A stretch of DNA of 6,496 nt from JARYLZ01 sp964388275 (GCA_964388275.1 CAYLZD010000090.1:1-6496); one strand, 5' to 3'; positions 1 through 6,270 are shown, numbered from the stretch's first letter. Notes: a model not told the origin generated them from the sequence alone. Numbers and translations are program-made.

Positions 1-81
1 GGCTCGCAGTTGCAGCGCAAGATACGCAAAGCGCACATACACGCGCTGTGCGTCAATCAGGATACCGAACGGATATCGCAT
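1..81 (-). other. Open reading frame running off the left edge, unidentified
   Basis: On the minus strand a frame is open from about position 162 to the window edge. Its first ATG is at 81, giving 27 visible codons that begin MRYPFGILIDAQRVYVRF. The residues look protein-like and fairly hydrophobic, and the stretch before the ATG (about TAFYLPSALPLVLITRRF) is hydrophobic too. No Shine-Dalgarno sequence precedes the ATG. It could be the start of a gene lying to the left, the tail of something broken, or chance. It is in a different frame from the 126-aa ORF that overlaps it, so at most one of the two is likely real here, unless a frameshift joins them. No family is recognised. Confidence 0.15.
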
Positions 82-433
82 GAAGCGGCGGGTGATCAGA
101 ACCAGAGGAAGGGCGCTTGGAAGATAGAATGCTGTGTTGATGATTCTGTAAGGCGCGGCCGTTCAGTGCTTGGAGCCGCCGGGGAGCCTCTATGAGCGTT
201 TCCTCTCGCAGTGCCCGCGACTTGTCCAATGGAACGGCGAACGTGTTGGCGGTCTCCAGCGGAAAAGTGTCCTTTCCGTCGGAGAACAGAATCCCGCCTT
301 GGAAGTCCCTTCCGCGATGCCGTGCCTCCTTTGCGATGTCGCGCCCGTCGGCCGGATGAATGGTCTTCGATGCTTTCGCTCGCGATGGTGCGTCGCCAGT
401 ACCTTTACCGAAAGGAAGCCGGAAGAGCTGCAT
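53..433 (-). CDS. Hypothetical protein, 126 aa, downstream of the response regulator
   Basis: No family is recognised. The ATG abuts the TGA of the response regulator (TGAATG), in the same frame, so translation could restart there after termination; there is no clear Shine-Dalgarno sequence of its own. Codons for about residues 27-85 (from HPADGRDIAKEA to TLIEAP) have a GC-rich third position and purine-rich first position, as expected for coding DNA in this genome. The first 25 codons and the last 40 look less like coding sequence; the tail is rich in His, Ser and Pro. No signal peptide, membrane segment or known motif is visible. It could be a short real gene of the operon, a decayed remnant, or a gene whose 3' end has been frameshifted (the neighbouring frame is open from about 162 to the left edge). 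Confidence is low. Confidence 0.35.
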   Translation of the reverse strand: MQLFRLPFGKGTGDAPSRAKASKTIHPADGRDIAKEARHRGRDFQGGILFSDGKDTFPLETANTFAVPLDKSRALREETLIEAPRRLQALNGRALQNHQHSILSSKRPSSGSDHPPLHAISVRYPD

Positions 434-1093
434 TCAGAGAGATTCCCGGTGCATGAGCGCGTAGCGCACGAGCGCGTATGCGCCGTTCAGCCCGAGTTTC
501 TGCGTGATGTGATAACGATGTCCGTTTACCGTGTGTGTGCTGATGCCGAGAGCGTCGCCTATTTCCCTGGTCGACCGGTTCTCGGCGATCATGCGGAGCA
601 CGCGGCGCTCGGCGGGGGAGAGCAGCGCGAGGGACAATTCGCTGCCCGGATCGGGTTCGTGCCGGGGCGCGGAGGTCTGCAGGCGTTGTTCGAGCGCGGC
701 GCTCAGGTATTTCTGTCCGCGCACGACGTGCTCGAGAGCTGTGATTATCTCCTTTTCCGCGTCGTCTTTGAGGATGAAGCCGAGCGCTCCCGTGCTCATG
801 GCGCGTTGTACCACATCGCGCGTGTCGTGCATGCTCAGGAAGAGCACGGCGGGCGGCGCCGGCAGCGCTGCGAGCGCCTCGGCGGTTTCGAGGCCGCTTC
901 GGCGGGGCATCTCCACGTCGAGTACGGCTGCTCGCGGGCGGAGCAGCGCGCACTTCGCGATCGCGTCGTCTCCGTCGCCGCACTCGGCGATCACCGTGAA
1001 TCGGTCGCTGTCGGCGATGATGTCGCGCAGGCCGCGACGGAATAGGGGATGATCATCGGCTATGATAACCGGTATGTTGTCGCTATCGGTCAT
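434..1093 (-). CDS. NarL/FixJ (LuxR-type) two-component response regulator
   Basis: A 219-aa DNA-binding response regulator, normal length for the NarL family. Residues 7-125 are a receiver domain: the acidic pair D13-D14 (IIADDHP), phospho-acceptor D59 in VLDVEMP, the conserved Ser at 87 (FLSMHD) and K109 (FILKDD) are all present, so it should be phosphorylatable. A linker (about 135-155) leads to a LuxR-type helix-turn-helix at 158-203 (LSPAERRVLRMIAENRS, then DALGISTHTVNGHR). The recognition-helix region reads TVNGHR where TVKTHR or TVKNHR is more usual. The ATG lies inside the 3' end of the kinase gene (11-nt overlap), with AAGGA five bases upstream, so the pair is probably translationally coupled and the upstream kinase is its likely partner. 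As a cytoplasmic transcription factor it is a candidate for binding the 16-nt repeat at 3685 and 5616; that link is inference. Alternative: an orphan target elsewhere in the genome. Confidence 0.93.
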   Translation of the reverse strand: MTDSDNIPVIIADDHPLFRRGLRDIIADSDRFTVIAECGDGDDAIAKCALLRPRAAVLDVEMPRRSGLETAEALAALPAPPAVLFLSMHDTRDVVQRAMSTGALGFILKDDAEKEIITALEHVVRGQKYLSAALEQRLQTSAPRHEPDPGSELSLALLSPAERRVLRMIAENRSTREIGDALGISTHTVNGHRYHITQKLGLNGAYALVRYALMHRESL

Positions 1094-3545
1094 AGACGTC
1101 CTTCAACATTGCGGCGGCATCGGGATTGACAGCTGCGGAAGGCGGGCCTTCCGGCGCCTGCGCGGCGCCGGGCAGCGGAAGAGTGACGAGCACGAGCGTG
1201 CCCGTTCCGGGGGCGGAGTCCACGGTCACGGTTCCGGTAAGCATGCGAGCGCGTTCCACCATGCCCTGCAAGCCGAAACCATGGCCGCCGTCTCCGTTGC
1301 CGCGCAGAGTGTCGAAGCCCATGCCGTCGTCTTCGATGGCGATGCGCAGCTCGTCGGCATCGCGCGTCACGAGCACGAGGGCTTCCCGCGCCTGTGCGTG
1401 CTTGAGTATGTTGTTCACTCCTTCCTGTATTATGCGGAAGATGTTGATTTCGTCCTCGGGCGCGACGACGCCGTCGAGGTCCGCGATTTCGACTGTGAAG
1501 CGGACATCGGAGGCTTCCTCCACGGCCTCCAGCGTCGAGCGCAGGGTTTGCGTCAGTCCCGCGCGCTCGAGCTGAGTCGGCCGCAGGTCGCGGGATATGG
1601 CGCGCACGTCATCCAGCGACTCGGCGGCCGCGCCGGAGATCTCCCGCAGTTGAGCGGCCGCCGTTTCCGGATCCGACTGCGAGCGCAGGCCCATGAGGGC
1701 GCGGTTCCGGATAAGTAGCAGGCTCTGGCTGAGACCGTCGTGCAGTTCGCGAGCGATGCGCTGTCTTTCGTTCTCCTGCGACTGCATGAGCTGTTTCGTG
1801 AAGGTGCGCTGCGCTTCTTTCTCGCGCCGTTCACTCAACGCGGCGACGCGCAGCGTTTCGGATTCGGCCGCTTCGGCCCGCAGCGCAGCTTCCCTGCGCC
1901 TGCCGCGCAGGCGGTGCACGATGAATGCTACCGTCACCATGAGCAGCACGATTCCCGCCAGGAGGGCGTTGCGTTGGTAGGTCTTGCTTTCGAGTTGCGA
2001 CGCCTGCATCGCGCCCTCCGCTTTGGCCAATCTGAGATCCTTCTCGCGTTTATCGGTTTCCGCTTTTTGTGCGGCGAGCCGCGCGGTTTGGGCGGCCAGT
2101 TCCAGGTCGCGGATCGACGCCCGCTGTTCGAGAATTACGAGCTCGCGTTCGCGTTGCCCGGCTATCAGCCGGTGGCGGAGCAGCTCGTTCTCCCGATCAC
2201 TCAAAGCCAGGGCGTTTATACGTTGCTCCTTCTCAAGCAATTCTATGCGCTGTTCGCGGCTTGCGAGATCGTACGCCGCGGCGAGGGAGTCGATGTGCCG
2301 CCGCGCTTCCATGTTGTGCATCTCGCGCTGCGCCTCGACCATATTCATGAAGGCGCGATACGCGGCCGCCGAATCGCCCCGTGCTTCCTCGCACAATCTC
2401 AGTATTTCGTAGCCTCCGACGATCATGCCCTTCTGTCCCTTTTTCAACAGGATGGGCATTGCCTCCTGCATCTTCTCGTAGGCGGCATCGACCGAAGCGC
2501 GGTCGTGCAATTCGATGGATGCGAGGTTGACGAGCGATTGCGCGACCTGCACGTCGGACCTGGTCGCGCGGGCGATGTTCAGGTGATTTTCACGTGTGCG
2601 CAGCGCGAGGTCGCGCATGCCGGCCATCTCGTACAATAATGCAAGCGAGTTCAGAGCCATCAGGCGCAGCTGCATGTCGGGATGGCGCTCGATGAGCGCG
2701 ACCCCTTCCTCGAGCGCGGCGAGAGCATCCGCCATCTTCAGCATTTTCCTCAGAGCTGTGCCTTTCAGGACCAGCGCGTGCCCGGCGTTTGCCATGTCAC
2801 CGAATGATCTGAAGTATTCGGCGCCCTGACCATAGTATTCCGCCGCTTTGTCCTGCTCGTGATCGGACATCGTGTTGGCAAGGTTCATCAGCGCCATGGC
2901 CTCGGCCTTGCGGTCCCCCTGCCGGCGTGCCCGATTCATGCATCTGGAGAAATAATCGGCCGCCTTGCTCATGTTACCGAGGTCGTGATGGATGATGCCG
3001 ATAAGGTTCCAGTCATTGGCCAGAAAAGAACTGTCCCCTCGGGCGGCATGCAAATCCGCAGCCCTGAGGGCAGGTTCCAAGGCATCGGCCGCATGGCCGT
3101 GACGGGCCAGGCGTATCGCAAGATGGGAGTACGCGCCGGCGAGTCGCCAGTCGCCGTATTTCTCCAGGATTTCCACCGCTTCCCTGATCTCCGCTATGCC
3201 GCTTTCGAAGTCTCCTTGCAGCGTGCTGTTATTTCCGTGCACGAGCAGCGCCCTGGCTATTTCAACGGGCCTCCGGAGGCGCCGCGCCGCACTCAACGCC
3301 GAGTCCGCCGCTTCGATCAGGACATCCATGCGGCCGCCAGTCTGTGCCGCGTTGTATAGTGAGATACACAGCGAGACCCTGTCCGTGTCGCCGGATTCCG
3401 GCGAGCGCAGAACCGCGAGCATGCTGTCTATCGTCCGGGCGGTGACCTGCGCGTCGGCGCGGGGATGCGGCATGACAGGAAGTAGCAATTCAAATATCCC
3501 CGCCGTGACGACGATGATCCGCCACGTTGTTGCTGTTGTGGTCAT
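1083..3545 (-). CDS. TPR-containing sensor histidine kinase (HisKA_3/HATPase_c)
   Basis: An 820-aa membrane sensor kinase, numbered here from the ATG at 3545. Residues 1-32 look like a signal peptide (core WRIIVVTAGIF, possible cut RADA|Q). About eight TPR-like helical pairs span roughly 98-414, with signatures such as NLIGIIHHDLGNMSKAADYF and ALVLKGTALRKM. A charged coiled coil follows (428-523), then a single membrane helix (525-544, LLAGIVLLMVTVAFIV), which places the TPRs outside the cytoplasm. A second coiled coil leads to the HisKA_3 dimerisation domain with phospho-acceptor H602 in RIARELHDGLSQ and the DLRPTQLERAGL segment. HATPase_c shows the N box (EGVNNILKH, 709-717), G1 (DDGMGFD, 739-745) and G2 (GHGFGLQGM). 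All catalytic motifs are intact. A start 12 codons upstream (3581) is possible but has no ribosome site and sits at the predicted transcription start; the ATG at 3545 has GGAGG six bases upstream. The likely partner is the overlapping response regulator. The signal sensed is unknown. Confidence 0.93.
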   Translation of the reverse strand: MTTTATTWRIIVVTAGIFELLLPVMPHPRADAQVTARTIDSMLAVLRSPESGDTDRVSLCISLYNAAQTGGRMDVLIEAADSALSAARRLRRPVEIARALLVHGNNSTLQGDFESGIAEIREAVEILEKYGDWRLAGAYSHLAIRLARHGHAADALEPALRAADLHAARGDSSFLANDWNLIGIIHHDLGNMSKAADYFSRCMNRARRQGDRKAEAMALMNLANTMSDHEQDKAAEYYGQGAEYFRSFGDMANAGHALVLKGTALRKMLKMADALAALEEGVALIERHPDMQLRLMALNSLALLYEMAGMRDLALRTRENHLNIARATRSDVQVAQSLVNLASIELHDRASVDAAYEKMQEAMPILLKKGQKGMIVGGYEILRLCEEARGDSAAAYRAFMNMVEAQREMHNMEARRHIDSLAAAYDLASREQRIELLEKEQRINALALSDRENELLRHRLIAGQRERELVILEQRASIRDLELAAQTARLAAQKAETDKREKDLRLAKAEGAMQASQLESKTYQRNALLAGIVLLMVTVAFIVHRLRGRRREAALRAEAAESETLRVAALSERREKEAQRTFTKQLMQSQENERQRIARELHDGLSQSLLLIRNRALMGLRSQSDPETAAAQLREISGAAAESLDDVRAISRDLRPTQLERAGLTQTLRSTLEAVEEASDVRFTVEIADLDGVVAPEDEINIFRIIQEGVNNILKHAQAREALVLVTRDADELRIAIEDDGMGFDTLRGNGDGGHGFGLQGMVERARMLTGTVTVDSAPGTGTLVLVTLPLPGAAQAPEGPPSAAVNPDAAAMLKDVYDR

Positions 3546-3551
3546 CGGCTG

Positions 3552-3556
3552 CCTCC
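3552..3556 (-). promoter_or_regulatory. Ribosome binding site that decides the kinase start
   Basis: GGAGG on the minus strand lies six bases before the ATG at 3545. The longer in-frame start at 3581 has no comparable site, so the internal ATG is preferred and the annotated kinase is shortened by 12 residues. The shorter start also puts a hydrophobic signal-peptide core directly after a short polar N-terminus. Confidence 0.7.
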
Positions 3557-3584
3557 AGTTGTGGGAGACTCGAAAACTCATCGC

Positions 3585-3613
3585 AAAATATCGGCTGCAT
3601 CGCTGCTAATCAA
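3585..3613 (-). promoter_or_regulatory. Predicted sigma70-like promoter of the kinase/regulator operon
   Basis: On the minus strand TTGATT (3613-3608) is separated by exactly 17 bases from TATTTT (3590-3585). Each hexamer matches the E. coli consensus at four of six positions. Transcription would start near 3578, leaving a leader of about 33 nt before the ATG at 3545. The 16-nt repeat of the opposite promoter lies about 107-122 bases upstream of this start, so autoregulation from a shared site is possible but unproven. Confidence 0.4.
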
Positions 3614-3684
3614 CAGCGCGCGAGCGTCGATAGCTACTGCCCATCGGCGCGCGCAATCGGCGACGGGCGCCGGCCGCATATGAG

Positions 3685-3723
3685 TAGTACTACCTATTGC
3701 GGCCGCCTCAGGGCCGCGATAGA
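3685..3723 (+). promoter_or_regulatory. Promoter with 16-nt repeat (copy 1), upstream of the secreted protein gene
   Basis: The 16-mer tagtactacctattgc occupies 3685-3700. Seventeen bases later comes GATAGA (3718-3723), a possible -10 element. The same 16-mer, with the same 17-base gap to GATAAT, occurs at 5616-5654. The 5' part extends to a 10-bp palindrome here (GTAGTACTAC, 3684-3693), and TACCTAT fits the NarL-type heptamer consensus TACYYMT. If GATAGA is the -10, transcription starts near 3730 and the 16-mer covers about -45 to -30, replacing the -35 element, as for a site bound by an activator or an alternative sigma factor. A TTGACA at 3724-3729 is an alternative -35 but has no good -10 at normal spacing. 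The 16-mer ends 87 bases before the ATG at 3788. Confidence 0.55.
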
Positions 3724-3787
3724 TTGACATCATCGTAGCGGATGCACTGTTTTCCATCACTATCCACCACTATCAAGAGGATACACC

Positions 3788-5446
3788 ATGCGCACATTAC
3801 TGCACCGTTGCGGTCTAGCGGCCGCACTGCTGGCGCTGACGGGACCCCTGCTTAAAGCCCAGTTCACGCAGCTCGAGGACTATTACCCGGGCACCGGCAT
3901 CAATGAGGCGAGCCGCATCGAACGATCGCAACTGGCCGGCTCGCTGTACTTCAACATGTGGAATGCCAGTTCCATAATACACTTATACAGAAGCAACGGG
4001 ACCCCGCCGTCGCTGCCGGTCAACAACAACATCGCAGTGAACGTCGCCGGGGCGATGGGGGGACTCGTTTACTTCATCGGCGATGACGGCTTAACCGGAC
4101 GCGAACCCTGGGTTACGGACGGTACCAGCGCCAACACGCGAAAACTGATCGATGTCGTATCGGGTTCCGCAGGTATCAACGGTCTGGAAACGGGTCCTGT
4201 TATCAACGGCTACGGCTACTTTTTCGCGTTTTCAATCGGCTCACGCGGAACCATCACTTTCTACCTCTACAAAACAAACGGCACAATGGCCGGCACTACG
4301 AAACTCGCAAGTTGGAAAAGCCTCCTGGTCAGCGCGACCAACATGCTCGATATCGGCGGCACGGGGGTGTTCATAGAGGGCGTGAACGGCGGAACGCAGG
4401 GCATCTGGGTGACGAACGGGACCTCGAAGGGCACCAAGTCCATCAAGACCGTGACGGTGTTTCCCTCCGTCAAGCCGGTGGTCCTGAACGGAAACTACTA
4501 CTGCCGCGCCGACGACGGCAGCGGCATGGAACTCTGGGTGAGCAACGGGACCTCGGCCGGCACATATGAGATCGCCGACCTGAACCCCGGCAGCGCGGGC
4601 TCCTCGCCGGACTACCTGACCGTCCTCAACGGCAAGGTGTACTTCGCGGCCACGACGGCGGCCGCGGGAACGGAACTTTTCGTGTACGAGCCCGGCGTCG
4701 GCATTTCGCTCGCAGCCGACATCGTCCCGGGCGGCGCTTCCTCGTCGCCGAAATGGCTGACCGTCATGGGATCGAAACTGTATTTCAACGCGAACACTCC
4801 CGGCAACGGACGCGAGCTGTGGGTTTACGAACCGGGCGTGGGCGCATCAATGGTCAAGGACATTCAGTCCGGCACGGCGAGCGGCGATCCGCGCTACGGC
4901 AACAACACTCGTCAGGACTATGACACGCGCTTCGCGGTGCTGGGCGGGTATGTCTACTTCGCTGCCGACGACGGCGCCGGCTTCAAGCTCTGGCGCAGCG
5001 ACGGCACGACGAACGGCACGGTAATGGTGCCGGGTTTCGATGTGCTCGGCATAACCTATCCGAATTCATTGGAAGCGGTAGGTTCAAAGCTGTTTTTCAT
5101 CGCCTACACCGGCGGCACTGTGGGCAACTGCCTGTGGGTCTACTCGCCGGTGTCGCCGAAATCCTCCGCGCAGGCGGTGATGTCCGGTATCTCGCTTTCT
5201 CCCGGATATCCAAATCCATTCAGCGGAAGCACCGTTCTCGAGTACACGCTGGCGGCGGACGCGGATGTGCGTCTCGTCGTGGCGGATATGCTCGGCCGCG
5301 TCGTGGCCGTCCCGGCCGAAGGGCATAGGAGCGCGGGGCGGCACACCGCGCGTTTCGACGGTTCGAATTTGCCGGCGGGCGCTTACATCGCCCGGATCGA
5401 GTCCGGAACCTCAGTGCTGACACGCATGCTGCAACTCTTGCGCTGA
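3788..5446 (+). CDS. Secreted ELWxxDGT-repeat protein with type IX secretion sorting domain
   Basis: A 552-aa exported protein. Residues 1-24 form a signal peptide (RTLLHRCGLAAALLALTGPL, likely cut LKA|Q). Between about 66 and 455 there are nine or so degenerate repeats 39-57 residues apart: LYRSNGT (66), REPWVTDGT (105), LYKTNGTMAGT (160), GIWVTNGT (205), ELWVSNGTSAGT (248), ELFVYEPGVG (296), ELWVYEPGVG (343), KLWRSDGTTNGT (400) and CLWVYSPV (448). Each is preceded by a short strand of the type GKVYFAA or GSKLYFNA. This is the ELWxxDGT repeat, probably forming a beta-propeller-like structure. Residues 468-552 are a Por-type sorting domain: SPGYPNPFSGSTVLEYTL, MLGRVV, then LPAGAYIARI. Such domains direct transport through the type IX system to the cell surface or outside. 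GAGG seven bases upstream supports the ATG. It is a single-gene unit, transcribed divergently from the kinase operon. The ligand or substrate is unknown; adhesion is possible, and no enzyme motif is seen. Confidence 0.9.
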   Translation: MRTLLHRCGLAAALLALTGPLLKAQFTQLEDYYPGTGINEASRIERSQLAGSLYFNMWNASSIIHLYRSNGTPPSLPVNNNIAVNVAGAMGGLVYFIGDDGLTGREPWVTDGTSANTRKLIDVVSGSAGINGLETGPVINGYGYFFAFSIGSRGTITFYLYKTNGTMAGTTKLASWKSLLVSATNMLDIGGTGVFIEGVNGGTQGIWVTNGTSKGTKSIKTVTVFPSVKPVVLNGNYYCRADDGSGMELWVSNGTSAGTYEIADLNPGSAGSSPDYLTVLNGKVYFAATTAAAGTELFVYEPGVGISLAADIVPGGASSSPKWLTVMGSKLYFNANTPGNGRELWVYEPGVGASMVKDIQSGTASGDPRYGNNTRQDYDTRFAVLGGYVYFAADDGAGFKLWRSDGTTNGTVMVPGFDVLGITYPNSLEAVGSKLFFIAYTGGTVGNCLWVYSPVSPKSSAQAVMSGISLSPGYPNPFSGSTVLEYTLAADADVRLVVADMLGRVVAVPAEGHRSAGRHTARFDGSNLPAGAYIARIESGTSVLTRMLQLLR

Positions 5447-5520
5447 AACCGCGCCGCACGTTCGCGGATACGGGAGCCCAGCGATCGTGCTCGAGCGGAA
5501 CACGCGCGATGATGCAGTCA

Positions 5521-5551
5521 CGCAGCGCCGTCCATCGCGGACGGCGCTGCG
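5521..5551 (+). terminator. Perfect 13-bp hairpin, probable terminator of the secreted protein gene
   Basis: The arms cgcagcgccgtcc (5521-5533) and ggacggcgctgcg (5539-5551) are exact inverse complements around a 5-nt loop (atcgc). The hairpin starts 75 bases after the stop codon. The downstream tract, ttcatataa, is only partly T-rich, so it may act as a weak intrinsic terminator or as an mRNA 3'-end stabiliser. It separates the secreted protein gene from the next promoter. Confidence 0.55.
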
Positions 5552-5615
5552 TTCATATAACGCCGCTCCGCCGTTACGTCCGGGGCGGCCGCTTCGCGCC
5601 GCCCGCGGAAACGGA

Positions 5616-5654
5616 TAGTACTACCTATTGCAACGGCTCCGGAGTGTGGATAAT
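5616..5654 (+). promoter_or_regulatory. Promoter with 16-nt repeat (copy 2), upstream of the mini-ORF and receiver gene
   Basis: The 16-mer tagtactacctattgc at 5616-5631 is identical to that at 3685-3700. After a 17-base spacer of unrelated sequence (5632-5648) comes GATAAT (5649-5654), five of six matches to the -10 consensus. The predicted start is near 5661, giving a short leader to the ATG at 5686. Identity of the motif and of its spacing, with divergent sequence between and around, argues for selection on a regulatory site and not for a recent duplication. Confidence 0.55.
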
Positions 5655-5685
5655 TTCGTCAAGCAAACAGCAGCGAGGAAACCTC

Positions 5686-5769
5686 ATGATCCGATCGACA
5701 GCAATAACATCAGCACTGCTTTCAGTTTCCGCCGCGGTCGCTGTGACGCGTCGCATCGTGCTGCGCTGA
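5686..5769 (+). CDS. 27-aa hydrophobic mini-protein, unidentified
   Basis: MIRSTAITSALLSVSAAVAV is followed by TRRIVLR and a stop. GAGG lies seven bases before the ATG, the same spacing as for the neighbouring genes, and the ORF sits about 25 nt after a predicted transcription start. Residues 5-20 form a short apolar helix flanked by an Arg at 3 and two Arg at 22-23, so a small membrane protein or a signal-peptide-like leader is plausible. The receiver gene begins 28 bases after its stop, so the two are probably co-transcribed. No homologue is recognised. It could also be the surviving 5' end of a lost exported protein gene, or a leader ORF affecting expression of the receiver. Confidence 0.4.
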   Translation: MIRSTAITSALLSVSAAVAVTRRIVLR

Positions 5770-5797
5770 CGGGCTGTCGGATGACGGAGGAACGGCC

Positions 5798-6157
5798 ATG
5801 ACAGCGATGATAGTGGAGGACGACGCCCGCATGCGCGCTATGCTGGCCGATCTTTGCTCGCCCCTGTTCAGCGTCATCGCAGAGTTCGGCGACGGGGGTC
5901 CGGCCGTCGACGCCTACAGGGACTGCCGAACGGATTATGTGCTGATGGACATACTCCTGCCCGGCATGGACGGCATCGAGGCGACGCGGCGCATCACCGA
6001 GCACGATTCAGCAGCGCGCGTCTTTGTAGTGTCCGCCTGCAGCGAGCCGGTGTACAGGGAACTCGCGAAACGGGCGGGCGCGCGCGGATTTTTCCCGAAG
6101 GAGGATCTCGGCGCTCTTGTCGACGCGCTGCGCGCCGACGCCGATCTGTTACGCTGA
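5798..6157 (+). CDS. Single-domain (CheY-like) response regulator receiver
   Basis: A 119-aa protein made of one receiver domain and nothing else. Visible residues: acidic cluster E7-D8-D9 (MIVEDDA), phospho-acceptor D51 in VLMDILLPGMDG, conserved Ser at 79 (FVVSAC) and K101 (FFPKEDL). The set needed for phosphorylation is therefore complete. The phrase VIAEFGDGGPAVDAY resembles the receivers of NarL-type regulators (compare VIAECGDGDDAIAK in the regulator at 434-1093), but no helix-turn-helix or other output domain follows the stop. GGAGG seven bases before the ATG supports this start. It follows the 27-aa ORF, behind the second 16-nt promoter motif. Stand-alone receivers usually act through protein contact or as phosphate sinks or shuttles; a role in the nearby kinase's pathway is inference. 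Alternative: a NarL-type regulator that has lost its output domain. Confidence 0.88.
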   Translation: MTAMIVEDDARMRAMLADLCSPLFSVIAEFGDGGPAVDAYRDCRTDYVLMDILLPGMDGIEATRRITEHDSAARVFVVSACSEPVYRELAKRAGARGFFPKEDLGALVDALRADADLLR

Positions 6158-6242
6158 CCGCCGCTTTCCGCTCTCCGGCCCGCCGGACATCAGGGCGTGC
6201 GATGACTTGCTTTCGCCGTTTTTCGAACGAGTTTTTATCATG

Positions 6243-6267
6243 ATCGGATCTCGTAAATTCCGATCCG
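6243..6267. repeat. Short inverted repeat just upstream of the right-hand promoter
   Basis: CGGATC (6245-6250) pairs with GATCCG (6262-6267); a one-step shifted alternative pairs ATCGGA (6243-6248) with TCCGAT (6259-6264). It ends three bases before the TTGACA of the predicted promoter, a position suited to an operator, though arms of six bases can occur by chance. An 8-bp palindrome, ATCATGAT (6237-6244), adjoins it. Confidence 0.25.
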
Positions 6268-6270
6268 TAT

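Noticed and set aside
405..983. 192-aa minus-strand ORF overlapping the response regulator in another frame
   Set aside because: Extremely Arg/Ala-rich translation, an artefact of GC-rich codons read out of frame.
170..1045. Long plus-strand ORF (291 aa) antisense to the response regulator
   Set aside because: It lies opposite a clear NarL-type gene with intact motifs. The translation is low-complexity, rich in Arg, Ala and His, with no family signature, as expected for an antisense frame in GC-rich DNA.
1740..2639. Long plus-strand ORF (299 aa) antisense to the sensor kinase
   Set aside because: Opposite the coiled-coil and TPR coding region of an unmistakable kinase. No ribosome site or recognisable domain; a frame shadow.
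3724..3752. TTGACA at 3724-3729 as the -35 of the secreted protein gene
   Set aside because: No acceptable -10 hexamer at 15-19 bases downstream (candidates such as CTGTTT or ACTGTT). The shared 16-mer plus GATAGA arrangement is better supported because it recurs at 5616-5654.
3578..3760. 60-aa minus-strand ORF in the divergent intergenic region
   Set aside because: It spans both predicted promoters and the repeated motif, has no convincing ribosome site, and resembles no protein.
5583..5604. GGGCGGC / GCCGCCC inverted repeat upstream of motif copy 2
   Set aside because: Seven-base arms of pure G and C with an 8-nt loop are expected by chance in this base composition, and no counterpart is placed the same way at motif copy 1.
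6194..6225. Possible intrinsic terminator after the receiver gene
   Set aside because: There are T-runs here (GTTTTTCG and GAGTTTTTAT), but the only stems are two competing 4-bp pairings, too weak to call.
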